Below are positions 8,303 to 16,858 of a stretch of 64,000 bases of DNA, piece after piece. The stretch comes from Paenibacillus shirakamiensis (GTDB lineage: Bacteria > Bacillota > Bacilli > Paenibacillales > Paenibacillaceae). The translations under genes and the position numbers were made by a program. Position 1 is the first letter of the stretch. Each line of letters begins with the position of its first letter. Under the pieces are notes generated by a model. That model was not told the origin of the DNA. It did not search any database and was given only the letters and a program-made list of their open reading frames with translations. Where the stretch lies: assembly GCF_017874255.1 (NCBI RefSeq), contig NZ_JAGGLD010000009.1, positions 1 to 64,000 of the forward strand, given 5' to 3'.

Positions 8303-9661
8303 ATGACTCAAAGCAATCGTACAGATCAGCTTCATCTAGGAGCCTTTATCTACTATGCGGGACACCATCATGCAGGATGGCGCCATCCTGATTCCGGCGT
8401 GGAAGAATTATTCGAATTTGAAATGTATCAAAAATTAGCTCAGATCGCAGAGCGCGGCAAGTTCGATATGATCTTTTTTGCAGATTTGCTACATGTGCAG
8501 AACGTAGACCAAGCGGCCGTGGGTATGCTGGATCCTATGACTTTATTATCAGCACTGTCTGCCGTAACTAGCCGCATTGGACTTACAGCCACTGTATCTA
8601 CTACTTATAATGAGCCATACAATGTTGCCCGCAAATTCGCAACGCTGGATCTGATCAGTAAAGGAAGAGCAGGCTGGAATATCGTTACTTCGCAACTCGA
8701 TATTGAAGCTCACAACTTCGGACGCGACAAACACCCAGAACATGCGCTGCGCTATCAGATGGCAGAGGAATTCGTAGAGCTCACCACGCGTCTATGGGAT
8801 AGCTGGCTCGAAGATGCGCTGGTACTCAATCGCAAGACTGGACAGTTCGCTGACTCCGCTAAAGTTGTACCTGTTGATTTCAAGGGACAATGGTTCAGCA
8901 GCAAAGGACCACTCACCGTTCCCCGCCCTCCGCAGGGATATCCCGTGTTGATCCAAGCCGGATCTTCTCCGCAAGGACAGTCTTTTGCTTCCCGATACGG
9001 TGAAGTAATTTTTACAGCCCAACAGACGCTGGAATCCGCCAAAGCCTTTTATAGTGGCTTGAATGCCAAGCTCGTGGAATCCGGCCGTAAGCCCGGTAGC
9101 CTTAAGATCATGCCAGGCATTTCTCCTATTCTGGGGGCGACCGTAGAAGAAGCGCAAGCGAAAGAGCGTCAGCTGCTTGATCTGATTCCAGTCGAAGCTG
9201 CCGTTGGTATCTTATCTCATTTCCTTAGTTTTGATCTTTCTTCTTATGACCCTAATGGACCTTTACCTGACATTCCAGATCCCGTAGAGAAATCCAATGG
9301 GATGAAAAGTCGTGTGCAGCTCATTATGGACACAGCCCGTACGCAAAATGTCTCGATTCTAGAGCTAGGTCGAAAAATGCTAGGCGCACGAGGACACTTA
9401 CAATTCGTAGGTACGCCGGAACAGCTAGCCGATCTCATGCAGTTATGGTTCAATGAGTACGCTTGCGATGGATTCAATGTGATGGCGCCTGTCCTTCCCG
9501 GCGACTTTGAATTATTCACAGATGAAGTCGTTCCTCTCTTACAAGAACGCGGCATTTTCCGTAAAGAATATACAGGAACTACACTTCGCGAGCATCTGGG
9601 GCTTGCCCGTCCTGAGCCCGGACATTTCAGACAACCGGCATCATCTGGTGTTCAGCAATAA
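8303..9661 (+). CDS. FMN-dependent monooxygenase, NtaA/SnaA/DmoA type (luciferase-like fold)
   Basis: A 452-residue TIM-barrel flavin monooxygenase. 'QLHLGAFIYYAGHHHAGWRH', 'FDMIFFADLLHV', 'LSALSAVTSRIGLTATVSTT', 'GRAGWNIVTS', 'GHQWFSSKGPLTVPRPPQGY'-like and 'PVLIQAGSSPQG' regions match the NtaA/SnaA/DszA subfamily. That group oxidises compounds such as nitrilotriacetate, dimethyl sulfide and dibenzothiophene sulfone with FMNH2 from a separate reductase. AAGGAGG lies 11 nt before ATG 8303. Its place after a sulfonate-type importer suggests desulfurisation or amine oxidation of the imported compound. No flavin reductase is in the window. The exact substrate is unknown. Confidence 0.9.
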   Translation: MTQSNRTDQLHLGAFIYYAGHHHAGWRHPDSGVEELFEFEMYQKLAQIAERGKFDMIFFADLLHVQNVDQAAVGMLDPMTLLSALSAVTSRIGLTATVSTTYNEPYNVARKFATLDLISKGRAGWNIVTSQLDIEAHNFGRDKHPEHALRYQMAEEFVELTTRLWDSWLEDALVLNRKTGQFADSAKVVPVDFKGQWFSSKGPLTVPRPPQGYPVLIQAGSSPQGQSFASRYGEVIFTAQQTLESAKAFYSGLNAKLVESGRKPGSLKIMPGISPILGATVEEAQAKERQLLDLIPVEAAVGILSHFLSFDLSSYDPNGPLPDIPDPVEKSNGMKSRVQLIMDTARTQNVSILELGRKMLGARGHLQFVGTPEQLADLMQLWFNEYACDGFNVMAPVLPGDFELFTDEVVPLLQERGIFRKEYTGTTLREHLGLARPEPGHFRQPASSGVQQ

Positions 9662-9671
9662 AGAAGGTTTA

Positions 9672-9701
9672 CAAAAAACCCCCTGTTTCTAGGGGGTTTT
9701 A
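9672..9701 (+). terminator. Terminator after the monooxygenase
   Basis: AAAACCCCCT / AGGGGGTTTT hairpin with a 6-nt loop, 12 nt after the stop codon. It ends the transporter-monooxygenase unit. Confidence 0.85.
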
Positions 9702-9828
9702 ATGTTTCATGTTGACTAGAGTGACCTTCTATTATTTTGTTACTATGTCTATCATCTAAATTAATTTTAAAATATATTCTAGACTATACTATATTTTAAC
9801 TTTATTATCATATTATGTAATAATATTT

Positions 9829-10731
9829 TTGAATGGAGGTGCCAATTTCAAAGATTATAATTTCTCAGATTATGATATTCCACTAGATTCTATAGTTAGT
9901 ATGCTAAAAATGAGCTTCTCATTGGAAAATTGGGATCAATCCCTCGCTCTTGCTAATCAATTGATCGTGGTAATTACAAGAATCTCACAGGCAAGCTCCT
10001 ATACATTAAATACTCCGCATCCTTCGTCTTTACAAAGATCTATAACTTATTATTTTGGGTTTGGATATCTCATGCAAGGCCTTGCTTACCATAAGAAAAA
10101 ACAGTATTCACAGTCTTTACTTTCCATAGAAAAGTATGCCGATTTAGATTGGATTCTTGAAACCGGACCTGAAGCTGAAAAGGATAAAAAACAATTTTTG
10201 CTATACTCTATTGCGAATACCTTTACAGTAAAACTTCTTTCTGGTGATCTCTCCCCACTTCAGGAATATATGAGACTACTTATGGAGAACCCTAAAGAAC
10301 GTCTATCCGGTCTTATTACGATTTTGGAAGCCGCAATTGAACATAATTTAGATGTTCATGCCGAGTTAAGCATTTTATTTAGTAGTCTTCTCCCCTTCCA
10401 TCAGTACGATCAATTCTATCAAAATTCATGCCTATCTGCCTACAATCTAGCCTCCATCTACTATCTCAAGAAGCATCGTTTTAACGACGCCATGGACTGT
10501 ATACTATATGTCTTGGACTACTCCAAACAACTTCAAGATGATCGCCATTTCATAAGGGGGAATGCCTTATTCGAAGCTTTCCGTCCCTATGCCTCTCTTA
10601 AGCAATTAGAGCGATTTGCCCACATTCAAATCACCTATGTCCGAGAAGAAATTGAATCTAAAGAAGGTCTAGATCTTGAGATCGGCGTCCTTCATTCGTC
10701 TTCTAATATTTTGCCTCTATCCTCTCTGTAG
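9829..10731 (+). CDS. Unrecognised helical (TPR-like) protein, start uncertain
   Basis: An open frame of 300 codons from TTG 9829, rich in paired amphipathic helices ('LENWDQSLALANQL', 'YLMQGLAYHKKKQYSQSLLS', 'IYYLKKHRFNDAMDCILY'). These resemble the TPR sensor half of Rgg/PlcR/AimR-type regulators, but no helix-turn-helix is present. GGAGG at 9835-9839 lies inside the proposed start region with no in-frame ATG/GTG/TTG at the right distance; the next in-frame ATG is 9901. It is flanked by terminators and so monocistronic. It could be a regulator that lost its DNA-binding part, or a stand-alone TPR protein. Function is unknown. Confidence 0.6.
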   Translation: MNGGANFKDYNFSDYDIPLDSIVSMLKMSFSLENWDQSLALANQLIVVITRISQASSYTLNTPHPSSLQRSITYYFGFGYLMQGLAYHKKKQYSQSLLSIEKYADLDWILETGPEAEKDKKQFLLYSIANTFTVKLLSGDLSPLQEYMRLLMENPKERLSGLITILEAAIEHNLDVHAELSILFSSLLPFHQYDQFYQNSCLSAYNLASIYYLKKHRFNDAMDCILYVLDYSKQLQDDRHFIRGNALFEAFRPYASLKQLERFAHIQITYVREEIESKEGLDLEIGVLHSSSNILPLSSL

Positions 10732-10760
10732 TCATACTCTCGCAACCTTTAGCTTCCAGT

Positions 10761-10809
10761 AAAAAAAGCCTTGGGGGAATGGGGTAAGTCCCATGTACCT
10801 TAAGGCTTC
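10761..10809 (-). terminator. Hairpin with U-tract, second terminator for the DUF3889 gene
   Basis: AAGCCTT...AAGGCTT stem; on the minus strand it is followed by seven Ts. It lies beyond the first DUF3889 terminator and between convergent genes, so it could also stop the TPR-like gene on the plus strand. Confidence 0.6.
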
Positions 10810-10855
10810 AGTCTTATAAATTAGTTCTTGTTTCGAATATACCAATTCGCGAACT

Positions 10856-10888
10856 GAAAAGACTCACCTTTACGGCTGAGTCTTTTCG
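10856..10888 (-). terminator. Terminator overlapping the end of the DUF3889 gene
   Basis: AAAAGACTCA / TGAGTCTTTT stem with a 10-nt loop. It includes the stop codon (10870-10872), so the last codons are part of the hairpin. Confidence 0.7.
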
Positions 10889-11211
10889 TACCGAATACCG
10901 AGAAGTTCTCCTGACTTTTCATCAAACTGAACATGCACAAAGACACCAAACTCTTGTTCAGATTTTTTACGTACAATGAGTTTGAACTGTTCTTCTACGA
11001 CATCCCCTTTAATCGGCTTCCGACCGACATGAAGATAGTCTGTAATATCTGCATTGTATTTTTTCTGCGTCTCTTTGACAGCGATGGTGCCCCACTTGGC
11101 ATAAGAAGGGTCTGTTCCAGCATAAGTCTGCGTGGGTTCCGCTAATCCTAGAGCAAGGGCCATGAAGGCCGTCATCAGGACCAGCCCCGATTTTTTCAGC
11201 AAATGTCTCAT
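10870..11211 (-). CDS. Secreted DUF3889 protein (YqzG/YhdC-like)
   Basis: A 113-residue exported protein. Residues 1-31 are a signal peptide (MRHLLKKSG, hydrophobic stretch, then QTYAG). The mature part has 'YAKWGTIAVKETQKKY', 'ADITDYLHVGRK' and 'EEQFKLIVRKKSEQEFGVFV', the pattern of the small DUF3889 family of Bacillales. Members are secreted and have no known function. The gene stands alone on the minus strand; TGAGGGAC-like purines precede the start, and the terminator overlaps its 3' end. Confidence 0.75.
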   Translation of the reverse strand: MRHLLKKSGLVLMTAFMALALGLAEPTQTYAGTDPSYAKWGTIAVKETQKKYNADITDYLHVGRKPIKGDVVEEQFKLIVRKKSEQEFGVFVHVQFDEKSGELLGIRYEKTQP

Positions 11212-11344
11212 TATTGTCCCTCCAGTTCCTATATTTCACATAGTATCTAGAGATGGTTTGAAAAATATACTTCATTGCTAAGAGAATTTAATTGTTTTTC
11301 TGTTCTAGTATGTCATCCTCCACACACGGATGAGGATACACAAT

Positions 11345-11677
11345 TTACTCGTATGCACCCAAGATTTCTTTAATACGAATCCATTCCCAGCCATCCTGCC
11401 ATTGTAATTTAATCTCTCTACTGTGCGTATGAATAGAAGTAACGATGCCTCGAAGTTCTCGGGTCTCATATTCCCCATAAATTCGAAGAGTAACCTGAAC
11501 GTGGCTGCGCAGAGATTGATCTAACAGACGCTCGATCTCCTCCATTTCCTGTGGATCTAGAATGGGTTTCATTTGACGATGTTGTTCACGTCCTGCTCGT
11601 AGAATAGCCGCCTTATGTTCAGGTAACATCATTCTGGAGGATTCCCATAATCCGTTCGCCTCCAATTTTCCCGCCAT
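11345..11677 (-). CDS. YolD-like family protein
   Basis: A 110-residue protein with the YolD-like layout: 'LWESSRMMLPEHKAAILRAG', 'PILDPQEMEEIERLLDQSL', then a beta-rich half 'VTLRIYGEYETRELRGIVTS' and 'IKLQWQDGWEWIRIKEILG'. YolD-like genes often sit beside Y-family UV-repair polymerases. None is adjacent here, so this copy stands alone. AAGGAAGAGAG precedes the ATG. Its role is unknown, with a possible link to DNA damage by family association only. Confidence 0.75.
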   Translation of the reverse strand: MAGKLEANGLWESSRMMLPEHKAAILRAGREQHRQMKPILDPQEMEEIERLLDQSLRSHVQVTLRIYGEYETRELRGIVTSIHTHSREIKLQWQDGWEWIRIKEILGAYE

Positions 11678-11869
11678 ACTCTCTCTTCCTTTCTACTTCA
11701 TCTATATAGTTCATTATTATAATATGCGAACACTTGTTTGTATTATATCCGATTTTCTATTTTTTATTCAATGTCAATAAGAGGGTTTTCTGGCAGACCT
11801 CTAGAATGAACTACTTGTACGAACTAACAGAAAGAATGAATGCAAACCATTAAAGTTAGGATGTTATAT

Positions 11870-12088
11870 ATGATAAAGTCAATTCCCGCTTTATTTATTA
11901 TTCCATTATTAGCACTCATACTATGTCCTTTAGTGTTACACAGTTCTACATTATCTGATCTAACAAAAGGATTAACCGTTGGCCTATTTCTAGGGCTATT
12001 TATCGTCGTTTTGTTGAAGATATATATCCCCCAATTCAAAAAACCCTCTTCAAGTTTAAACTCGAAGAGGGTTGTATCATGTTCATAA
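11870..12088 (+). CDS. Small hypothetical membrane protein
   Basis: A 72-residue ORF from ATG 11870 (weak TTAGGA before it; an upstream in-frame ATG at 11840 has no ribosome site). It encodes two hydrophobic helices (IPALFIIPLLALILCPLVL and LTVGLFLGLFIVVLLKIYI) and a short basic tail. Its last 17 codons run through the galU terminator of the opposite strand, which is unusual. The tail may therefore be fortuitous. No family is recognised. Confidence 0.4.
   Translation: MIKSIPALFIIPLLALILCPLVLHSSTLSDLTKGLTVGLFLGLFIVVLLKIYIPQFKKPSSSLNSKRVVSCS
12036..12074 (-). terminator. Terminator of the GT39-GT2-gtrA-galU operon
   Basis: AACCCTCTTC / GAAGAGGGTT stem, followed on the minus strand by a T-run (TTTTTTG). 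It lies about 19 nt after the galU stop. Confidence 0.85.
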
Positions 12089-12092
12089 CGTG

Positions 12093-12959
12093 TTACCAAT
12101 TCACCAACTGCTTCAAATAAGGCTTCAAGAGAGGATGAAGCTCCTCTTGATTCAGTCCAATCTCCAGTGTGGCCTGAATATACCCGAATTTATCGCCGAT
12201 ATCATATCGCTTGCCGCTCAGTTCTAAAGCTAGCATCTGCTCTTCTCGGCATATAGCATGGAGAGCATCGGTTAGTTGATATTCGCCTCCTGCTCCGAGA
12301 TCCATGTGCTCTAGCACATCAAAAATGGAAGGTTGAAGCACATAGCGTCCGACTACAGCCAGTTGAGAAGGACTTTGCTCAGGAGAAGGTTTCTCTACAA
12401 GTCCATCCACTTCATAACGTCCTTCCCCACCACCCGAAGGATCAATAATGCCATACTTGCTCACATCTGCTAAAGGTACATGCTTAACTCCAACGACAGG
12501 GCGACCCGTCTCCTCGAATAAGGAGATCATCTGGCGGGTAGCCGGGGGATCGGAGACCATGATGTCATCGCCGAGCAAGACAGCGAATGGTTCATCACCA
12601 ATGAATTGGCGCGCGCACAAGATAGCATGGCCTAGACCTAGTGGTTCTTTCTGCCGGATGTAATGAATTCCTGCCAACTCGCTGATCGCTTCCATTTCAT
12701 GCAGCAATTTAGACTTGCCTTTCTCACGCAAAATGCGTTCCAGTTCTACCGATTTATCGAAATGATCCTCTATCGATTTCTTGTTCCGCCCAGTCACGAT
12801 AATAATGCTCTCAATGCCTGATTTCACGGCTTCTTCTACAATATATTGAATGGCTGGTTTATCTACAATGGGAAGCATTTCCTTCGGTTGGGCTTTGGTC
12901 GCAGGCAGGAATCGCGTACCCAATCCTGCTGCGGGGATAACTGCTTTTCTTACTTTCAT
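12093..12959 (-). CDS. galU: UTP-glucose-1-phosphate uridylyltransferase
   Basis: A 288-residue cytosolic enzyme making UDP-glucose from UTP and glucose-1-phosphate. The nucleotide-binding start 'AVIPAAGLGTRFLPATKA', then 'PKEMLPIVDKPAIQYIVEEA', 'FAVLLGDDIM', 'GVKHVP', 'YGIIDP', 'VEKPSPEQSPS' and 'ALELSGKRYDIGDKFGY' are all characteristic of GalU/GtaB. Length is normal. Its start overlaps the end of gtrA, so it is the last gene of the glycosyltransferase operon. It would supply UDP-sugar for the lipid-linked sugar made by the upstream enzymes. Confidence 0.96.
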   Translation of the reverse strand: MKVRKAVIPAAGLGTRFLPATKAQPKEMLPIVDKPAIQYIVEEAVKSGIESIIIVTGRNKKSIEDHFDKSVELERILREKGKSKLLHEMEAISELAGIHYIRQKEPLGLGHAILCARQFIGDEPFAVLLGDDIMVSDPPATRQMISLFEETGRPVVGVKHVPLADVSKYGIIDPSGGGEGRYEVDGLVEKPSPEQSPSQLAVVGRYVLQPSIFDVLEHMDLGAGGEYQLTDALHAICREEQMLALELSGKRYDIGDKFGYIQATLEIGLNQEELHPLLKPYLKQLVNW

Positions 12960-13366
12960 ACGGATTCACTCCTGTCTTTGGGTATAGAACGGAAAACCCA
13001 GAATCGGCTTCCGATATAGTTCACAATCATACTAGCTGCGGTTGCTGTGAGCTTAGATGCTGTAAGGCCCCAAGTAGCCCGATCATATAGCAGATGGATA
13101 ATTAGGGAAGAGACTGCCAAAGCAACTAGATTAATGATGATAAAACGAGCTAATTTTGCACCCGCATGCTGTTCCTTTTGCTCACGGAAAGTCCAATTGT
13201 TATTCAGAGCATAGCTGTTCAGTACACCGCAAGAATAAGAAATGATCTGAGCTAAGATGGCTCCTACGCCACCCCAACTAAGTAAAGTAAAGATGCACAA
13301 ATCAATAATGGTGTTCAAGGCCCCGACGAATCCGAATTTGAACAGTTGAGCTAGTCGCTTATTCAT
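12956..13366 (-). CDS. GtrA-family membrane protein
   Basis: A 136-residue four-helix membrane protein: 'FGFVGALNTIIDLCIFTLLS', 'AQIISYSCGVLNSYALNNNW' with the family's N-x-x-W-T-F motif, 'FIIINLVALAVSSLII' and 'KLTATAASMIVNYIGSRFWV'. GtrA proteins are thought to flip or translocate undecaprenyl-phosphate-linked sugars. It overlaps the GT2 gene by 8 bp and galU by 4 bp. With the GtrB-like GT2 and GT39 it forms a typical lipid-sugar module. Confidence 0.92.
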   Translation of the reverse strand: MNKRLAQLFKFGFVGALNTIIDLCIFTLLSWGGVGAILAQIISYSCGVLNSYALNNNWTFREQKEQHAGAKLARFIIINLVALAVSSLIIHLLYDRATWGLTASKLTATAASMIVNYIGSRFWVFRSIPKDRSESV

Positions 13367-14339
13367 AGGAAGAAGCGCGTTCGCGTCGTGCTATTCTGGA
13401 ATCTGCAAGCCCCTGCGTCTCCCTAACAATATAGAGGGGGCGGCCTTTGGTCTCATCATAGATGCGCCCAATATATTCCCCCAGAACACCCAGCATAATT
13501 AGAACGGCTCCATCAAAAATTAACGTAATGCCGACAAGCGAGGGCCAGCCTTTACTTGTCGCATGCGTGAAGATGGCTAGATACAGTACATAGAGCAGAT
13601 ACACAAATCCAAAAGCGGATAAAGCCATACCTAGATATCCCGCAAGCTTAAGCGGCTTATAGGAAAAGGACATGATTCCGTCTAAAGAGAGTTTAATCAT
13701 TTTTTTCAGCGGATACTTGGTCTCCCCTGCCAGACGTTCGTCCCGTTCGTACTCCACCGGCGTCTGCCGAAAACCCACCCAGCTTACCAAGCCGCGAACG
13801 AAACGGTTCTTTTCGGGAAGACGCTTCATCTCCTCGACGACTTTTCGATCCATCAGGCGGAAATCCCCTGTATCGACCGGGATATCAATTTCGGTAGTCG
13901 CTCGCAGTACACGGTAGAACAGACTGGCCGATGTTTTTTTGAAAAAGGTCTCACCGCTTCGCTTAATCCGCTTGGCATAGACAACTTCGTAGCCTTCTTT
14001 CCATTTCGCAATCATCTGCAAAATAAGTTCAGGAGGATCTTGGAGGTCGGCATCGATGATGACGACCGCCTCCCCAGATGCATAATCCATCCCTGCCGTA
14101 ACTGCAATTTGGTGACCAAAATTCCGCGAGAAATCAATGAGTCGCACCGTCTCATCCCAGCAGCTGTAATCTTTAATCATCTCAGCGCTTTGGTCTTTAC
14201 TTCCGTCATTCACAAATATCAATTCATACGTATCCCCTGTGGTACTCATCACTTTTTTGATACGTCGATAGGTCTCTTGAATTACGGCTTCTTCATTGTA
14301 CATAGGAATGATAATCGAATATTTGATCTGCTTACTCAT
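13359..14339 (-). CDS. GtrB/DPM1-like glycosyltransferase family 2
   Basis: A 326-residue GT-A enzyme with two C-terminal membrane helices. 'YSIIIPMYNEEAVIQETYRR', 'ELIFVNDGSKDQSAEMI', the metal-binding DAD (96-98) in 'VIIDADLQDPPEL' and the 'GDFRLMDRKVVEEMKRLPEKN' region mark a polyisoprenyl-phosphate glycosyltransferase. It should load a sugar onto undecaprenyl phosphate at the inner membrane face. It lies 15 bp after the GT39 gene and overlaps gtrA. The likely donor is UDP-glucose, given galU in the same operon (inference). Confidence 0.94.
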   Translation of the reverse strand: MSKQIKYSIIIPMYNEEAVIQETYRRIKKVMSTTGDTYELIFVNDGSKDQSAEMIKDYSCWDETVRLIDFSRNFGHQIAVTAGMDYASGEAVVIIDADLQDPPELILQMIAKWKEGYEVVYAKRIKRSGETFFKKTSASLFYRVLRATTEIDIPVDTGDFRLMDRKVVEEMKRLPEKNRFVRGLVSWVGFRQTPVEYERDERLAGETKYPLKKMIKLSLDGIMSFSYKPLKLAGYLGMALSAFGFVYLLYVLYLAIFTHATSKGWPSLVGITLIFDGAVLIMLGVLGEYIGRIYDETKGRPLYIVRETQGLADSRIARRERASSYE

Positions 14340-14354
14340 AGCGGATCCTCCCTT

Positions 14355-16787
14355 CTATTTAGCTGCAGAATTAAGTTGTACTTCGTATAATGTCGCTGCT
14401 CCGCTGCGTCCTGGCATCGCACTATCCTCTTCAGAGGTCGTCGTAGTCTCTCCCCATGTAGAAGCGGGAATTACCGTTCCGTTGGCCTTGATCCAAGTGG
14501 TTAGATCGGAAGTTCCTTCTCGTCCGCCGCCCATACCGCCACCGATGAGGAAGTATTTCACTTTGCCTGTTTCTACAAGGGTTTTGAGCTTCGCCGTAGT
14601 GTATACAGGATCAGAACCTGAGAATCCACCCAGAATAATTGCTTTTTGTTGCTCGTCAATCATATAAGGGGCTGCTGTACCATAACTGTTTGTTGCAAAT
14701 AGGTACTTATAACCAGCGTTATTGGCTTTAAGATAAGCCAGCAGCTTGGCGTTGACTTTCTCACTTTCGCCGCCACCCATGCTGCCACCCCGATCACGAT
14801 TTGTCGTTTTATGATCATTATCTGCGGAATTAGACACGTCTCCTTGTCCCGGTACCGTTGCCGTACCTGACGAGGAATCGCTACCTGAATTCATGCCTGG
14901 TGGCATCGTCATCTCACCACTAGCGTTATCTCCCATACCGCCTGGGAATCCCATACCGCCTGGGAATCCCATACCGCCGCCCATGCCGCCCATCCCATTA
15001 CTTGTACCCGGGCCAGCTTGGGGAATCATACTGTTCAGTCCATAAGTTATCGGAGTCAGCGCCCAGAATGCAGGTCCAATGAGCAGAACAAGCAAACCTG
15101 CTACCGCAGCTGTGTGTTTCCACGCATGTTCACGACGTTTGATGACTATTAATATTACCGTAACGGCAATACCTGCTACTAATATAGCTATAGACCAACC
15201 CGAGCCAATCTTAGAATTAAAAGCTTGAACGATATAATATTGGAACCCTGCTGTCAGCAGAACTCCTATAGGAAGCAGCCATGACTGCCAATCTTTCCGT
15301 TCTTGGTAAGCTGTCCAGAGAACGGTCCATCCTGCACCCACTAATGCCGCGATTGGAGGTGCTAACATAATTAGGTAATAGTGATGGAAGAATCCTGCAA
15401 TACTGAAGAATACCATTCCCGGTGCAAGCCAAGCCATCCAGAACAAACTTTCTTTATGCTTTTGTGTGAATTTATTAAAAAAGTGTCTACGCCGAACGTC
15501 AGCGAATAGAGCGATACAAGCTAGGAGTACAAAAGGAAGCAACCAACTGGCTTGACCGGATAGTTCAGTCTGGAAGAGACGAAGTGGGCCTTTCGTTCCC
15601 GTTCCGAACATCCCTCCCATTCCACCACCGCCTTGACCATTACGACCGCCATCCTCACGGTTCCAGGGATTATTTCCTTGCGTCTGGCCTGCATTACCGC
15701 TACCGCCATCTGAACCCTGAATTCCTTGACCATTATTTGTTCCAGAAGGAGGCGTCACTGCATTGCCATCACTTGGGCTACCTGCCGCGGTATTCTGACC
15801 ATTGCCATTCGCTTGGTCGGTTCCCTTTGATGCATCATTATTGTCTGCTGTACTGCTGTTTGATGGAACACTTCCGTTCGAAGGTGCATTTCCATTTGGG
15901 CCCTGCCCATTCTGACCGCCTGGGAAGTTGCCCTGCATTTCCCCATTCATACCTGGAGGCATGCCGCCACCTGCTCCGCCACCACCACCGTTTTGATTCC
16001 CGGTTAGACGAGACACCCCGTTATAGCCAAAAGCAAGTTCCAATACGGAGTTAGTCTGACTACTCCCGATATAGGGACGATTATCCTTGGAAATGGAATC
16101 TACCGTAACTGCCCAGGATAGGGAGACCGCTGCAAGTACAGCCGTGCCTGCAACCAATACGCCAAGCTTCTTTTTCCAAGGAAATGAACAAGCCATAATA
16201 TAAAATAAGTAGAACGCCGGTAGGACCATATAGGCCTGAAGCATCTTCATATTGAAGCCGACGCCGATAAAAGCAAATGCCGCAAGCAGATGAATGACCT
16301 TGCCTTGCCGAACTCCACGGAATAAGAACCATGTAGCCAGAAGCAAAGTAAAGACCAGCATACTATCGATATTGTTCGTGCGGCTCACCGCCACCGCGAT
16401 GGGTGTAAGCGCCATAGCTAGCGAAGCCATTCTTGCGGACGTTCGGCCGAATGTTGGCTTGACCAACAGATAGACTAGAATTACCGATCCCACACCGGCA
16501 AGCGCTTGTGGCAAAATCACACTCCAACCGTGTAATCCAAAAATATAAGCACTCACCGTCTGAATCCAGAACACTACAGGCGGTTTGTCTACCGTTACGC
16601 TCCCTGCTGAATCTAATGAACCATAGAAAAAGTTATGGAAGTTCTCCAGCATACTAGCGACTGCTGTGGTGTAGTACGTATTCGCGTACTTGTCATTCCA
16701 AATGCCATACCCATTCAAAAAAGCTGCAATCACTACAATGAACAAAAGAACTTTATCTCTGCCTAATTTCTGTATGAAATTTCTCAT
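14355..16787 (-). CDS. Membrane glycosyltransferase family 39 (ArnT/PMT-like, YkcB-type) with Gly/Asn/Met-rich inserts
   Basis: An 810-residue polytopic enzyme. After a first helix the loop holds 'GIWNDKYANTYYTTAVASML', the acidic catalytic region of GT39 enzymes that use lipid-linked sugars. About ten membrane helices follow. Two low-complexity segments interrupt it: residues about 264-400 (Gly, Asn, Gln, Met, Pro) and about 590-690 with repeated 'GGMGFP' units. The last ~110 residues form a soluble domain ('AKLLAYLKANNAGYKYLFAT', 'KVKYFLIGGGMGGG'). It heads the operon and would transfer the sugar made by the GT2 to an unknown extracellular acceptor. Bacillus subtilis ykcB-ykcC has a similar GT39-GT2 pairing. 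The inserts probably lie outside the membrane. Confidence 0.93.
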   Translation of the reverse strand: MRNFIQKLGRDKVLLFIVVIAAFLNGYGIWNDKYANTYYTTAVASMLENFHNFFYGSLDSAGSVTVDKPPVVFWIQTVSAYIFGLHGWSVILPQALAGVGSVILVYLLVKPTFGRTSARMASLAMALTPIAVAVSRTNNIDSMLVFTLLLATWFLFRGVRQGKVIHLLAAFAFIGVGFNMKMLQAYMVLPAFYLFYIMACSFPWKKKLGVLVAGTAVLAAVSLSWAVTVDSISKDNRPYIGSSQTNSVLELAFGYNGVSRLTGNQNGGGGGAGGGMPPGMNGEMQGNFPGGQNGQGPNGNAPSNGSVPSNSSTADNNDASKGTDQANGNGQNTAAGSPSDGNAVTPPSGTNNGQGIQGSDGGSGNAGQTQGNNPWNREDGGRNGQGGGGMGGMFGTGTKGPLRLFQTELSGQASWLLPFVLLACIALFADVRRRHFFNKFTQKHKESLFWMAWLAPGMVFFSIAGFFHHYYLIMLAPPIAALVGAGWTVLWTAYQERKDWQSWLLPIGVLLTAGFQYYIVQAFNSKIGSGWSIAILVAGIAVTVILIVIKRREHAWKHTAAVAGLLVLLIGPAFWALTPITYGLNSMIPQAGPGTSNGMGGMGGGMGFPGGMGFPGGMGDNASGEMTMPPGMNSGSDSSSGTATVPGQGDVSNSADNDHKTTNRDRGGSMGGGESEKVNAKLLAYLKANNAGYKYLFATNSYGTAAPYMIDEQQKAIILGGFSGSDPVYTTAKLKTLVETGKVKYFLIGGGMGGGREGTSDLTTWIKANGTVIPASTWGETTTTSEEDSAMPGRSGAATLYEVQLNSAAK

Positions 16788-16858
16788 CTCTCTTCATCAC
16801 TCCCTTGATTAACCTGTCTCCATTGTGCCATCCTTATCTGAAGTGGGTATGAGTGCCC

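Noticed and set aside
15584..16054. Plus-strand 156-codon ORF opposite the GT39 insert
   Set aside because: Low-complexity shadow of the Gly/Asn-rich insert.
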